From: Blastococcus haudaquaticus
GTDB taxonomy: Bacteria > Actinomycetota > Actinomycetes > Mycobacteriales > Geodermatophilaceae
Direction of reading: 5' to 3'
Length of the DNA: 64,000 bases
Assembly (NCBI RefSeq): GCF_900230285.1
Contig: NZ_OCNK01000001.1
Span: 1,283,518-1,347,517, forward strand
The notes below the pieces were generated by a model, which was not told the origin of the DNA, made no database searches, and saw nothing but the letters and a program-made list of their open reading frames with translations. This document shows positions 34,264 to 42,792 of this stretch, in pieces. The position numbers and the translations under genes are program-made. Position 1 is the stretch's first letter; the number at the start of each line of letters is the position of its first letter.

Positions 34264-35115
34264 ATGAGCGGCGAGCGATCCACCGCGGCGCAGTTGTCGA
34301 CCCACCTCGCCGGCCCCGACCGGGAAGCCCGGCAGGAATACGGCCTCGCTGGGCTGATCGACGTGCTCGACCGCGCCGACGGCGTCTCCGGCGGCCGTCG
34401 GGCGCCCGCCCGGCGGGCCTCGGCCCACCGCCCGGCCGGTGGGCGCGCCGGCACGGTCCGGACCGTTCCCCTCCGTTCGGTGCAGCCCGCCCCGATGGCC
34501 CGCCCGACCCCGGTGCCGCGCGCCTTCGTGCTGCCCGAGCCCGAGCGGGTCCCGGTCACCGGGCTCTCCGACCTGGTCCGCCGCGCCGCGCTCTGGGGCG
34601 CCGGGCCGCGCGGCGAGAACCTCGCCTGGAAGGTCCGTCCGGCGGCGCCCGCAGCCCCCCGACCGTCCCGCCTGCGCGCCCTGGTGCGCCGCGCCGCGCT
34701 CTGGGGCGCGGGACCCGGCGGCGAGCACCTGTCCTGGGGGCGCCCCGCCGTCCCCGCGGCGCGCCCCGACGTCGACCCACCCGTGGTGCTGCGCGAGATG
34801 CCCAGCACCCCCACGATCAAGCCCGCGGCGCCTTCCCCCGCCGTGGCGCTCCTTCCCCGCGTGCCGGCGTCGTCGGCCGGTCCGCGAGGAATGCCGCCGA
34901 TCACCCGCGGAGCAGTGGCCGTCCCCGGCATAAGACCGGGCGGACCGCCTGAACGCTCCCGGGCCACCGGCTGGCCCCCGCAGTCCCGGAGGTCGCCGAT
35001 GGCGACCGGACTGGCGCGGGCACGGGGTGACCCGTCGTCCTGCCCGGTCAGGGGTTCGCCCCCGACGGCGCGGCGCTCCCGTTCCCCGGGCTCCGCCTGG
35101 AGCTCGTTCCCCTAG
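34264..35115 (+). CDS. Orphan Pro/Arg-rich protein with 36-residue internal repeat
   Basis: A 283-residue protein with a strong GAGGAGG ribosome site. The start MSGERSTAAQLSTHLAGP looks ordinary and partly helical. The middle contains two copies, 36 codons apart, of LVRRAALWGAGPxGExLxW (about residues 104-122 and 140-158). The remainder is low-complexity Pro/Ala/Arg. There is no signal peptide or membrane segment. I recognise no family. The last 60 residues look like poor coding sequence and could follow a frameshift, but the frame stays open to 35115. The repeated Trp-containing unit may be a short binding motif. Confidence 0.6.
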   Translation: MSGERSTAAQLSTHLAGPDREARQEYGLAGLIDVLDRADGVSGGRRAPARRASAHRPAGGRAGTVRTVPLRSVQPAPMARPTPVPRAFVLPEPERVPVTGLSDLVRRAALWGAGPRGENLAWKVRPAAPAAPRPSRLRALVRRAALWGAGPGGEHLSWGRPAVPAARPDVDPPVVLREMPSTPTIKPAAPSPAVALLPRVPASSAGPRGMPPITRGAVAVPGIRPGGPPERSRATGWPPQSRRSPMATGLARARGDPSSCPVRGSPPTARRSRSPGSAWSSFP

Positions 35116-35931
35116 AGGGACGGACGCCCCGCACCGAGCAGCAAGCGCGACCACGGCAGCCAGCCGCTGGACGCCGTCCTCCGCCCGCCCCGAGCACGCC
35201 GGAACCGGCCGCCCCCTTCCCCGGGTGTCCGGGACCGCCGCCTCGGTCCCCGAGCACGCACGACCCTGCAGGCCGACCCCGGCCGCTACCTGACTCGCCC
35301 CGACGGTGCCCCTCCCGGCCCCGACCGACTTCGACGCACGACGGTTCTCGCCTCGTCCCCCCGCCGACTGCCCTGTGCAGCGCGCGGACCCTCCAGGGAG
35401 GCGCAGACGTCTGCGGCGTCGCCGGTCCGGCCGGCCCGGTGCACTCCGGTGGCCGATCGACTTCGACGCACGACGGTTCTCGCCTCGTCCCCCCGCCGAC
35501 TGCCCTGTGCAGCGCGCGGACCCTCCAGGGAGGCGCAGACGTCTGCGGCGTCGCCGACCGGCTCCCCGGTTCCGTCGACCGGGCGGTCCCCAGCTCCTCC
35601 GGTACCCGGACGCGACCGTCGTCCCCGGGTCTCTGACCGGATCGGATCTGGGCCGGTGGCGCCAGAGCGCGGCGCGGGATCGACGGCTCGCGAGGACCGT
35701 TCCGCGGCCCGGCCGCTCCGGCGCCGCGACGCTGGACGACGTCGCCTGGCCCGTGGACGACGTGCCGGTGGACCGACCGTCCACCACTCCCTCCCGCCGA
35801 CGGCGGGCGTCCCCGGAGGCCCCGGGGACGCCCGCCCCGGCCAGGAGGACCCGGTGCCGACCGGGATCCGGGGGACCGGGATGCTGGGCGCCAGAGAGTG
35901 CCGCGCAGGCCCCCGTGGAAGGAACGTCATC
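35116..35931. other. 816-nt gene-free tract with direct repeats
   Basis: No convincing gene was found on either strand between 35116 and 35931. Open frames exist (GC-rich DNA has few stops) but their third-codon positions are not GC-biased and their products are Arg/Pro-rich noise. The tract holds a perfect 99-bp direct repeat (separate entry) and ends with GGAAGGA before the GTG at 35932. It may be a long leader, a regulatory array or a decayed gene. Confidence 0.6.
35326..35556. repeat. Perfect 99-bp direct repeat, period 132 bp
   Basis: 35326-35424 and 35458-35556 are identical over 99 bp, separated by 33 bp of different sequence. Each copy includes the perfect 12-bp palindrome GCAGACGTCTGC (centred near 35409 and 35541). 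132 bp is a multiple of three, yet no frame looks coding. Perfect identity in otherwise noncoding DNA means either a recent duplication or strong constraint. Confidence 0.88.
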
Positions 35932-38565
35932 GTGACCGCCCCCGAGCCCGTCGACGGTGCTCCCGCGGGGGCGATCGACGCGGGACGGATGGGCACGCCC
36001 CCGATGGACACGCCCCCGATGGACACGGCCCGGTTGGACGCGGTGCGGCGCCTCGAGTCGACCGCCCTCGGCTCCCGGTCCCTGCAGCGGCTGACCGATC
36101 TGACCCAGCGGCTGCTCGGCACCGACGCGGCGGCGGTCTCCCTGGCCGGCGACGTCGAGACGGTCGTGAGCGGGGCGGGCCTGCCGTCCGGGAGCCTGGG
36201 CCGCCAGGTGCCGCTGGCGGACTCCCTCTGCGCCGTCGTCCTCGCCGCGGCGCCCGACGCCCTCCTGGCCCCCTCCGCCGCACGCCACCCCCGCCTCGCC
36301 GGGCTGCCCGCGGTCCGGGGCGGCGCCGTCGGCGCCTACCTCGCCGTTCCGCTGGCGGTCTTCGACGGCACGGCGGTGGGCACGCTGGCCGTCTACTCCG
36401 GGGCCGAGCGGGTCTGGGCGGACACCGATGTGGCCCTGCTGCGCCAGCTGGGCGACGCCGTGTCCAGCGAGCTCCAGCTGGCGGCGCTGAGCCAGGAGTT
36501 CGAGGCCCACCGGCTCCGGTTCGAGCTGGCCATCGACGCCGCGGAGATCGGCAGCTTCGACTGGGACCTCGCCACCGGGCGCCTGGTGTGGGACGACCGG
36601 CTCGTCGCGCTCTTCGGCTACGACCGGTCGACGTTCGACGAGACGATCGGGGCCGTCATGGCCCGGTGTCATCCGGACGACCGGGAGCGGCTGACCGAGG
36701 CCCTGCAGTCGGCCATCGACACCTGCGGCGAGTACGACGCCGAGTTCCGCATCGTCCTCCCCACCGGGGAGACCCGGTGGATCCAGGGGCGCGGTCGCGC
36801 GCTGGCCGACGACCACGGCGTCGCCGTCCGGCTGGTCGGCGCGGGGTTCGACACGACGTCCCAGAGGCACGGCGAGGCCCGGGTGTCCCGGGTGCTCGAG
36901 GTGATGAGGTCCGCGTTCTTCTCCCTGGACCGCGACTGGCGGTTCACCTACGTCAACGCCGAGGCCGAGCGGGTCCTGGAGCGGGACCGCGACGAGCTGC
37001 TCGGCGGCTCGGTGTGGGACCTCTTCCCCGCAGCCGTGGGCAGCGACTTCGAGCGCAACTACCGCGGAGCCGCGGCGACCGGGGAGGAACGGGTCTTCGA
37101 GGCCTACTACCCGCCGCCCCTGGCCGCCTGGTTCGAGGTGCGGGCGTGGCCGGGGCCGGACGGGTTGTCGGTGTACTTCCTCGACGTCACCGAGCGCCGC
37201 GAGGCCGAGGAGCGTGCCCGGCGCAGCGCCGCTCGACTGACGCTCGTGGCCGAGGTGACCGCGGGCCTCTCGGCGGCACTGGGTGGGGCCGGGCACGAGG
37301 CGGTGGCCATGCAGCGGGTGGCGGAGTCGGTGATCCCGCTGCTCGGCGACTGGGTGATCGTCAGTCTCGTCGACGGGGACGGGCGGATGCGCGACGTGGC
37401 CAGCTGGCACCGGGACCCGGCACTGCGGCCGGCCGCGGCCCGGTACGCGGAGCTGCGCCTGGCGTCCCTCGGTCCGACCGCCCCGCTCATGCGTGCGCTG
37501 GCGTCCGGGCAGATGCGCATCGTGGACGACGTCGATGCGGCGGTCGGCCGGATGCTCCCCCCGGGCGAGGTGAGCGACGTCTTCCGGACGCTCGAGCCGG
37601 GATCGGCGATCACGCTGCCGATGGCGGCGCGGGGCCGGACGCTCGGCGCCCTGAGCGTCTACCGCGCGCCCGACCGGACCCCCGTCGACCAGGACGACGT
37701 CGCCACGGTCCGCGACCTCGCCGACCGGATAGCGCTGGCGCTGGACAACTCCCGCCTGTACGAGCAGCAGCGCGGGCTGGCGGAAGGTCTCCAGCGGAGC
37801 CTGCTCACCGCCCCTCCGGCGCCCGACCACGCCGAGATCGTGGTCCGCTACAAGGCCGCCGTGGAGGCTGCCGAGGTCGGTGGCGACTGGTACGACGCGT
37901 TCCTGCAGCCGTCGGGCGCCACGATGGTCGTCATCGGCGATGTCGTGGGTCACGACACCGAGGCAGCCGCGGCGATGGGGCAGCTGCGCGGCATGCTGCG
38001 GGGGATCGCCTACCGCGAAGGGGCCGGGCCGGCCGAGGTCCTGAGCCAGCTCGACGCCGCCATCCACGGTCTCGACATGGGCACGATGGCCACCGCGGCG
38101 ATCGCCCGTGTCGAGCAGACGCCGGAGGAGCGGGCCGCCGGGTCGACGCGCCTGCGGTGGTCGAACGCCGGGCACCCGCCACCGCTGCTCCTGCACCCGG
38201 ACGGCCGGGTGGAGGAACTGGCCGGCGAGCGCGCCGAGCTGATGCTGGGCGTGGACCCGTCGGCCTCGCGCACGGACGCCGTCGTGACGGTGACCCGGGG
38301 GGCCACGCTGCTGCTCTACACCGACGGTCTGGTCGAGGGCCGGGACCTGCCGCTCGACGAGGGGATCGCCCGCCTCCGGGCGGCGGTGGCGCAGCTGGCG
38401 GAGGAGCCGCTCGCGGTGCTGTGCGACCAGGTGATCGAGCGCCTGCGTCCGGAGGGGCTGCAGGACGACGTGGCGCTCGTGGCGGTCCGGCTGCACCGGG
38501 AGGACCGCCCACGGCCCGCGGAGGCGGGCCCGCAGCGGGTCCCCGGCCGGACGCCGCAGCGCTGA
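35932..38565 (+). CDS. GAF-PAS-PAS-GAF-PP2C (SpoIIE-type) phosphatase
   Basis: An 877-residue multi-sensor phosphatase: GAF (about 30-185), PAS with PAC (about 195-310), a second PAS (about 320-425), a second GAF (about 440-605), and PP2C/SpoIIE (about 640-865). Phosphatase motifs GGDWYDAF, VIGDVVGHD and the closing QDDVAL are intact. It probably dephosphorylates a STAS anti-sigma antagonist in answer to redox, ligand or light signals; no flavin Cys (LOV) motif was seen. GTG 35932 follows GAAGGA. Its stop is 3 nt from the convergent HATPase gene, a probable partner. Confidence 0.92.
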   Translation: MTAPEPVDGAPAGAIDAGRMGTPPMDTPPMDTARLDAVRRLESTALGSRSLQRLTDLTQRLLGTDAAAVSLAGDVETVVSGAGLPSGSLGRQVPLADSLCAVVLAAAPDALLAPSAARHPRLAGLPAVRGGAVGAYLAVPLAVFDGTAVGTLAVYSGAERVWADTDVALLRQLGDAVSSELQLAALSQEFEAHRLRFELAIDAAEIGSFDWDLATGRLVWDDRLVALFGYDRSTFDETIGAVMARCHPDDRERLTEALQSAIDTCGEYDAEFRIVLPTGETRWIQGRGRALADDHGVAVRLVGAGFDTTSQRHGEARVSRVLEVMRSAFFSLDRDWRFTYVNAEAERVLERDRDELLGGSVWDLFPAAVGSDFERNYRGAAATGEERVFEAYYPPPLAAWFEVRAWPGPDGLSVYFLDVTERREAEERARRSAARLTLVAEVTAGLSAALGGAGHEAVAMQRVAESVIPLLGDWVIVSLVDGDGRMRDVASWHRDPALRPAAARYAELRLASLGPTAPLMRALASGQMRIVDDVDAAVGRMLPPGEVSDVFRTLEPGSAITLPMAARGRTLGALSVYRAPDRTPVDQDDVATVRDLADRIALALDNSRLYEQQRGLAEGLQRSLLTAPPAPDHAEIVVRYKAAVEAAEVGGDWYDAFLQPSGATMVVIGDVVGHDTEAAAAMGQLRGMLRGIAYREGAGPAEVLSQLDAAIHGLDMGTMATAAIARVEQTPEERAAGSTRLRWSNAGHPPPLLLHPDGRVEELAGERAELMLGVDPSASRTDAVVTVTRGATLLLYTDGLVEGRDLPLDEGIARLRAAVAQLAEEPLAVLCDQVIERLRPEGLQDDVALVAVRLHREDRPRPAEAGPQRVPGRTPQR

Positions 38566-38568
38566 CCA

Positions 38569-39021
38569 TCAGGCGCGGGGGAGCAGGGCCCAGACGTACT
38601 TGTTGCCGGCGCTGACGTACCAGCCGTGCGCGGTGGCCATCTCGGCGATCAGGTACAGCCCGAGCCCGCCCTCGCTCGGGTCCCGGCCCACGGCCGGTGA
38701 CGGCGGCGTGCCCGCGGCTTGGTCGGACACCTCGACCAGGTAGGCGTCGGCAGTGACCCGTACCGCGGCCCGGACCTGCCCTCCGCCGTGCCGCAGCGCG
38801 TTGGAGGCCATCTCGTCCAGGGCGAGGATCAGCTGGTCGCGGAGATCGTCCGCACGTTCCTCGGCGGGGCCCCGGCCGGCCGCCTGCGTCGTGGCGTGCT
38901 GCCGGAGCTCGGCCCGCACGCGGGGCAGCTGCGCGATCTGGCGCAGCTCCCAGGACAGCGCGGGCTCGGCCGGAGGAGGTGTCGCCGACGGCCAGACCGG
39001 TCTCGCCGCCTGCCCTGTCAC
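38569..39021 (-). CDS. HATPase-type anti-sigma/regulatory kinase (RsbW-like) 2
   Basis: A 150-residue GHKL ATPase-fold protein: N-box LALDEMASNALRHGG and G-box EGGLGLYLIAEMATAHGW. It is a close relative of the protein at 30241 (shared SNALRHGGG and the C-terminal K-Y/H-VWALLP ending). It sits tail to tail with the large PP2C sensor, so the two are likely kinase and phosphatase arms of one partner-switching circuit. The GTG start follows AAGGGGA. Confidence 0.85.
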   Translation of the reverse strand: MTGQAARPVWPSATPPPAEPALSWELRQIAQLPRVRAELRQHATTQAAGRGPAEERADDLRDQLILALDEMASNALRHGGGQVRAAVRVTADAYLVEVSDQAAGTPPSPAVGRDPSEGGLGLYLIAEMATAHGWYVSAGNKYVWALLPRA

Positions 39022-39146
39022 GCGATGGTCCCCTTGCCTAGACGCGGCCTCCGGTCGCAGGCCAACACCTGCGTATGGGCCGCGAGGGCCCGAGGCAAAC
39101 CTGATGCGACCCGTGTCACTCCCACGAGGCGCAGCCACCTGCGGGG

Positions 39147-39908
39147 TCAGCCGACGAATATCGGCGCCCAGGCGCCGCTGAGCACGCTGGAGGTGACCGC
39201 CACGGCGCACACGAGGACCGCGCCGGCCACGAAGCCGGCGTCGCGCGGGTGCAGCCGCGAGCCGCGGGCGTTGCTGCGGCGGATGCCCGAGTCGAAGCCA
39301 CGGGCGTCCATCGCCGTCGCCAGCCGGGAGCCCCGGCGCACCGCGCCCACCAGGAGGGTGAACGCGATCCCGCCGACCAGCCGGGCCTGCGCGACCGGGT
39401 TGCGGCCGGCCTCGACCCCGCGGGTCCGGCGCGCCAGCCGGACGGACTCGAACTCCGCGACGAGCAGCGGGACCAGCCGGAGCGCGGCCAGGGCACCGAA
39501 CGCGAAGCGGGTCGACAGCCGCCAGTGGATGGTGAGCGCGTCGGCCAGCCGTACCGGGTCGGTGGAGGCGACGAGCAGCACGCCGGGCAGCGCCAGGCCG
39601 ACGACCCGCAGCCCGAGGCCGACGCCGGTGACCACGGTCGCGTCGTCGGAGAGGAGCACGTTGACCAGGCCGACGGACGTGGCGCCGAGGACGAGCGGCC
39701 AGGTGCGCCGCCACAGGTCCCGGAGGTCGGTGAGCCCGGCCGCCGGCAGCAGGCACAGCTCGGCGGCCACGACGACGGCCGGGGTGACGACGTCCAGGCT
39801 GGTGAGCAGGACCAGGGTGACCACGATCATCGCGGTCAGCTGGGCGACGGGGTTGATCCGGCCCAGGCGGGCGTCGGGCACCGGTCCCAGTGAGAGGGAG
39901 GCGGTCAC
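39147..39908 (-). CDS. ykoC: ECF transporter T component (YkoC/EcfT)
   Basis: A 253-residue membrane protein with five or so membrane segments and the EcfT/CbiQ signature region in which short Ala-Arg-Gly motifs contact the ATPase (RLARRTRGVEAGRNP and then AMDARGFD). It links the ATPase to the substrate-binding S protein. Its start overlaps the stop of the ATPase gene by 4 nt (GTGA), last gene of ykoEDC. Confidence 0.9.
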   Translation of the reverse strand: MTASLSLGPVPDARLGRINPVAQLTAMIVVTLVLLTSLDVVTPAVVVAAELCLLPAAGLTDLRDLWRRTWPLVLGATSVGLVNVLLSDDATVVTGVGLGLRVVGLALPGVLLVASTDPVRLADALTIHWRLSTRFAFGALAALRLVPLLVAEFESVRLARRTRGVEAGRNPVAQARLVGGIAFTLLVGAVRRGSRLATAMDARGFDSGIRRSNARGSRLHPRDAGFVAGAVLVCAVAVTSSVLSGAWAPIFVG

Positions 39909-41356
39909 GGTGGCCCCAGGGCGAGCCGGTGGTCGGCGAGGACCTCGACCAGGTCGGCGTCGTGGGTCACGACGGCGACCGCCCGGCCCTGCGCCCGCTG
40001 CTCGGCCAGGAGGGTGACCAGTTCCCGCCAGGTCGCCGCGTCCTGGCCGAACGTCGGCTCGTCCAGGACCAGCACCTGCGGTGACGTCGCCAGCGCCGTC
40101 GCGACCGAGAGCCGGCGCTGCTGGCCACCCGACAGGGTGTAGGGGTTGGCGTCGGCGAAGGCGCTGAGCCCGAGGCGTTCGAGCAACTCGTCGGCGGTGG
40201 CGCGCGCCGCGGCCGCCTGCCGCCCGGAACGCAGCGGACCCACGGCCAGCTCGTCCCGGAGCCGGCCGGTGAGGAACTGCTGCTCGGGGTGCTGGAACAC
40301 CGTGCCGATCCGGCTCACCAGTTCTCCGGCCCGCCAGCGGTGCGGCTCGTCGGAGCCCGTGCGCACGGCGCCGGTCAGGTCCGCCGAGGCCGTCACCCGC
40401 CCCGAGGTCGGCGCCCGGAGGCCGGCCAGCAACAGCGCGAGGGTGGACTTCCCGGTCCCGTTGCGCCCCGTGACGGCGAGCACCCGGCCACCGCGCAGGG
40501 CCGTCGTCGACGGGGACAGGGCCGGCGCGGAGCTGCCGCGGTAGGTGAAGCCGGCCGCCTGCGCCGCGAGCAGGACCGTTCCGTCCGGCCCCGGGGGGAG
40601 CCGCAGGCCGGCGGTGCGCGGCAGCGGCCGCCAGCCCGGACCGTGCTGGACCAGCCCGTCCGGCGTCACCTCGACGACGCGGTCGACCAGGGGCAGCCAG
40701 GGTTCCGCGTCGTGGTCCACGACGACCACCGTGGCCGTGCGCCCGGGGGTCGCGCGGGCCACCGCCGTCCGCACCAGGGCGGCACCGTCGGGGTCGAGCT
40801 GCGCGGTCGGCTCGTCCAGCAGCAGGAGGCCGGGCCTCCGCGCCAGCGCCCCGGCCAGCACCAGGCGCTGCTTCTCCCCGCCCGAGAGCGCCTGGGTCGC
40901 CCGGTCCCGGCCGTAGGGGAACCCGACGGCGGCCAGCGCCTCGTCCACCCGGGGCCAGATCACCTCCGGCGGTAGGCCGGCGTTCTCCAGCCCGAACGCC
41001 ACGTCGTCGCCGGCCCGGGTCATGACCAGCTGGCTGTCCGGGTCCTGGGCGAGCAGGCCCAGCCGTCCTCGCGCAGCACGCGGCGGACCGCCGTCCACCG
41101 TGAGCTCGCCGGTCACCTCGGTGCCCTCGGCCTCGAGGATGCCGGCCAGGGCGGCGAGCAGGGTGGACTTCCCCGCGCCGGACGCGCCGGTGAGCAGGAG
41201 GCGCTCGCCGGGCTCGACCACGAGGTCGACGCCGGTCAGCGCCCACGCCCGCCGGGACGCGTGCCGGACGCCGAGACCCCGTGCGACGAGGCGCACGGGG
41301 CCGACGTCGGCCCCGGCCGGTGACGGGCTCGGCCGGGACCTCGGCGTGGCGGTCAC
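39905..41356 (-). CDS. ykoD: ECF transporter ATPase, two fused ABC domains (YkoD)
   Basis: A 483-residue protein with two complete ABC ATPase domains. Walker A motifs are TGASGAGKST and TGRNGTGKST, signatures LSGGEKQR and LSGGQQRR, and Walker B LLLLDEPT and VLVLDEPT. The double-domain form is that of YkoD in ykoEDC thiamine/HMP uptake. GTG 41356 begins just 10 nt after the ykoE stop. It powers transport of the substrate captured by YkoE. Confidence 0.93.
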   Translation of the reverse strand: MTATPRSRPSPSPAGADVGPVRLVARGLGVRHASRRAWALTGVDLVVEPGERLLLTGASGAGKSTLLAALAGILEAEGTEVTGELTVDGGPPRAARGRLGLLAQDPDSQLVMTRAGDDVAFGLENAGLPPEVIWPRVDEALAAVGFPYGRDRATQALSGGEKQRLVLAGALARRPGLLLLDEPTAQLDPDGAALVRTAVARATPGRTATVVVVDHDAEPWLPLVDRVVEVTPDGLVQHGPGWRPLPRTAGLRLPPGPDGTVLLAAQAAGFTYRGSSAPALSPSTTALRGGRVLAVTGRNGTGKSTLALLLAGLRAPTSGRVTASADLTGAVRTGSDEPHRWRAGELVSRIGTVFQHPEQQFLTGRLRDELAVGPLRSGRQAAAARATADELLERLGLSAFADANPYTLSGGQQRRLSVATALATSPQVLVLDEPTFGQDAATWRELVTLLAEQRAQGRAVAVVTHDADLVEVLADHRLALGPP

Positions 41357-41366
41357 CGGGCCGGCG

Positions 41367-41996
41367 TCAGACGCGGGTGCGGCCCGCGGCGAAGGAGCTG
41401 AGCGCCCCGGTCCGGGCCATGGCGCGCACCAGGAGCATGCCCACCACGCCGGCCAGGAGGACGCTCGAGAGCACCGTCGCCAGGGTGTACGGCAGCGTGA
41501 ACGCCCAGAGCGGGTACTCGCCGGACACCGGGTAGTACAGGCTCAGGTCGAGGATCGACGTCGACAGCCCGGCGGTGACGGCCGCGAGGATCGCCGTCGC
41601 CCAGCCGAAGGTGCGGTACCGGGTGAGCAGGAACCCGAGCTCGGCGCCGGCGCCCTGCACCAGGCCGTAGACCACGATGATGCCGCCGTACGGGGAGCCC
41701 AGCAGCAGGCTGACCGCGGCGGCCAGGGTCGAGGCGAAGATCGCCGCTCCCGGGCGCCGCACCAGCAGGCCGGCGACCACCCCGGGCATCAGGAAGACGC
41801 CGTTGAGCAGGCCCTTGATGGGCGGGAAGAAGTCCAGCGGGGTGGAGGCCACCTCGGCGAACAGGTTCCAGCCCCAGAAGACGACGCCGAAGGCGACGCC
41901 GAGGACGGCGGTGACGACGATGTCGACGGTGCGCCAGCGGACGGGGTTCCCGTACCCGGCATCGACGGACGACGGACGGACGGCCTGATCGGCCAT
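41367..41996 (-). CDS. ykoE: ECF transporter S component YkoE (thiamine precursor)
   Basis: A 209-residue integral membrane protein with about six membrane segments and the YkoE pattern WRTVDIVVTAVLGVAFGVVFWGWN, followed by FFPPIKGLLNGVFLMPGVVAGLLVRRPGAA. YkoE-type S proteins bind thiamine or hydroxymethylpyrimidine. ATG 41996 has a strong GGAGGA ribosome site that abuts the end of a TPP riboswitch. First gene of a tight ykoE-D-C operon. Confidence 0.94.
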   Translation of the reverse strand: MADQAVRPSSVDAGYGNPVRWRTVDIVVTAVLGVAFGVVFWGWNLFAEVASTPLDFFPPIKGLLNGVFLMPGVVAGLLVRRPGAAIFASTLAAAVSLLLGSPYGGIIVVYGLVQGAGAELGFLLTRYRTFGWATAILAAVTAGLSTSILDLSLYYPVSGEYPLWAFTLPYTLATVLSSVLLAGVVGMLLVRAMARTGALSSFAAGRTRV

Positions 41997-42008
41997 GGAA
42001 TTCCTCCA

Positions 42009-42099
42009 GACTCCCTGCGCCGGCATGACCCGGATCAGGTTCGAGGGTCTGCGGTTGCCCGCACTCTCAGCGCCGAAGCGCTCCCCTGCTGCGTGTGTT
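42009..42099 (-). promoter_or_regulatory. TPP riboswitch (THI element)
   Basis: Read on the minus strand, the conserved THI pieces appear in order: CAGGGGAGC, GCGCTGAGAGTGCGGGC, ACCCTCGAACCTGATCC, GGGTCATGCCGGCGCAGGGAG. The 3' end lies about 12 nt before the ykoE ATG and next to its GGAGGA ribosome site, so control is likely translational, by closing the ribosome site when thiamine pyrophosphate is bound. It identifies the operon as thiamine-related. Confidence 0.95.
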
Positions 42100-42159
42100 C
42101 GGTTGTGCCGCAGACCCTAGCCCAGCGGGAGCGGGACGGCGCCGCCGCCCGCCATGTAC

Positions 42160-42188
42160 TTGAAACTTGAAACAAATCGGCGCAGAAT
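42160..42188 (+). promoter_or_regulatory. Sigma-70-like promoter before VOC gene
   Basis: -35 TTGAAA (42160-42165) and -10 CAGAAT (42183-42188) are 17 bp apart. The direct repeat TTGAAACTTGAAAC spans the -35. The ATG of the VOC gene is 30 bp beyond the -10. This small AT-rich patch stands out from its GC-rich surroundings. Confidence 0.6.
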
Positions 42189-42218
42189 GGCGCGGACCGT
42201 CGACACCAGGAGCCCGTC

Positions 42219-42731
42219 ATGCCCGTCCAGCGCCTCAACCACGCAGTCCTCTACGTCCGGGACGTCGAGCGCAGCCACGCCTTCTACCGCGACGTGCTCG
42301 GCTTCCGGGCGAAGATGGAGATCCCGGGTGCCGCGGTGTTCCTCCAGGCGGAGGGCTCGACCAACGACCACGACCTGGGCCTCTTCCAGATCGGCCCGGG
42401 CGCCGGTCCCTCGGAAGCCGGTCGCCGCACCGTCGGGCTGTACCACCTGGCGTGGGAGGTGGACACGCTCGCGGAGCTGGCCCGCATCCGCGATGCGCTC
42501 CTGCGGGCCGGCGCGCTCGTCGGGGCCTCCGACCACGCCACGACCAAGGCGCTCTACGCCCAGGACCCCGACGGCATCGAGTTCGAGGTCTCCTGGCTGC
42601 TGCCGGCGAACCTGATCACGCCGGAGGTCACCGAGGGTGCCGCGATGACCTCCGCGCTGGACCTCGATCGCGAGATCGAGCGCTACGGCGCGCAGACCCG
42701 CGGCGGGGTCGGGGTATCCGTCCCGGCCTGA
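42219..42731 (+). CDS. VOC family (glyoxalase/extradiol dioxygenase-like) protein
   Basis: A 170-residue protein with two beta-alpha-beta-beta-beta modules. Metal ligand positions are visible: His in RLNHAVLYV (about residue 8), His in LYHLAWEV (about 76) and Glu in GIEFEVSW (about 125), as in extradiol dioxygenases and glyoxalases. YVRDVERSHAFYRDVLGF is the usual VOC helix. The substrate is unknown. It is preceded by a clear promoter with a direct repeat and diverges from the ykoE riboswitch. Confidence 0.85.
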   Translation: MPVQRLNHAVLYVRDVERSHAFYRDVLGFRAKMEIPGAAVFLQAEGSTNDHDLGLFQIGPGAGPSEAGRRTVGLYHLAWEVDTLAELARIRDALLRAGALVGASDHATTKALYAQDPDGIEFEVSWLLPANLITPEVTEGAAMTSALDLDREIERYGAQTRGGVGVSVPA

Positions 42732-42792
42732 ACGCGTGAGCCCGGCCGGGGCTGGGCAGGGACCGGGAGTTCCCGTCCCGCCAGGAGGCCCC

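Noticed and set aside
35306..35935. A plus-strand frame carrying the 132-bp repeats (209 codons)
   Set aside because: Codon third positions show none of the expected GC bias and the product is Arg-rich; it also runs into the start of the PP2C gene.
34204..38496. A 1430-codon open frame on the minus strand across the repeat gap and the PP2C gene
   Set aside because: It overlaps the GAF-PAS-PAS-GAF-PP2C gene, which has clear domains, and its product is Arg/Pro-rich noise typical of antisense frames in very GC-rich DNA.
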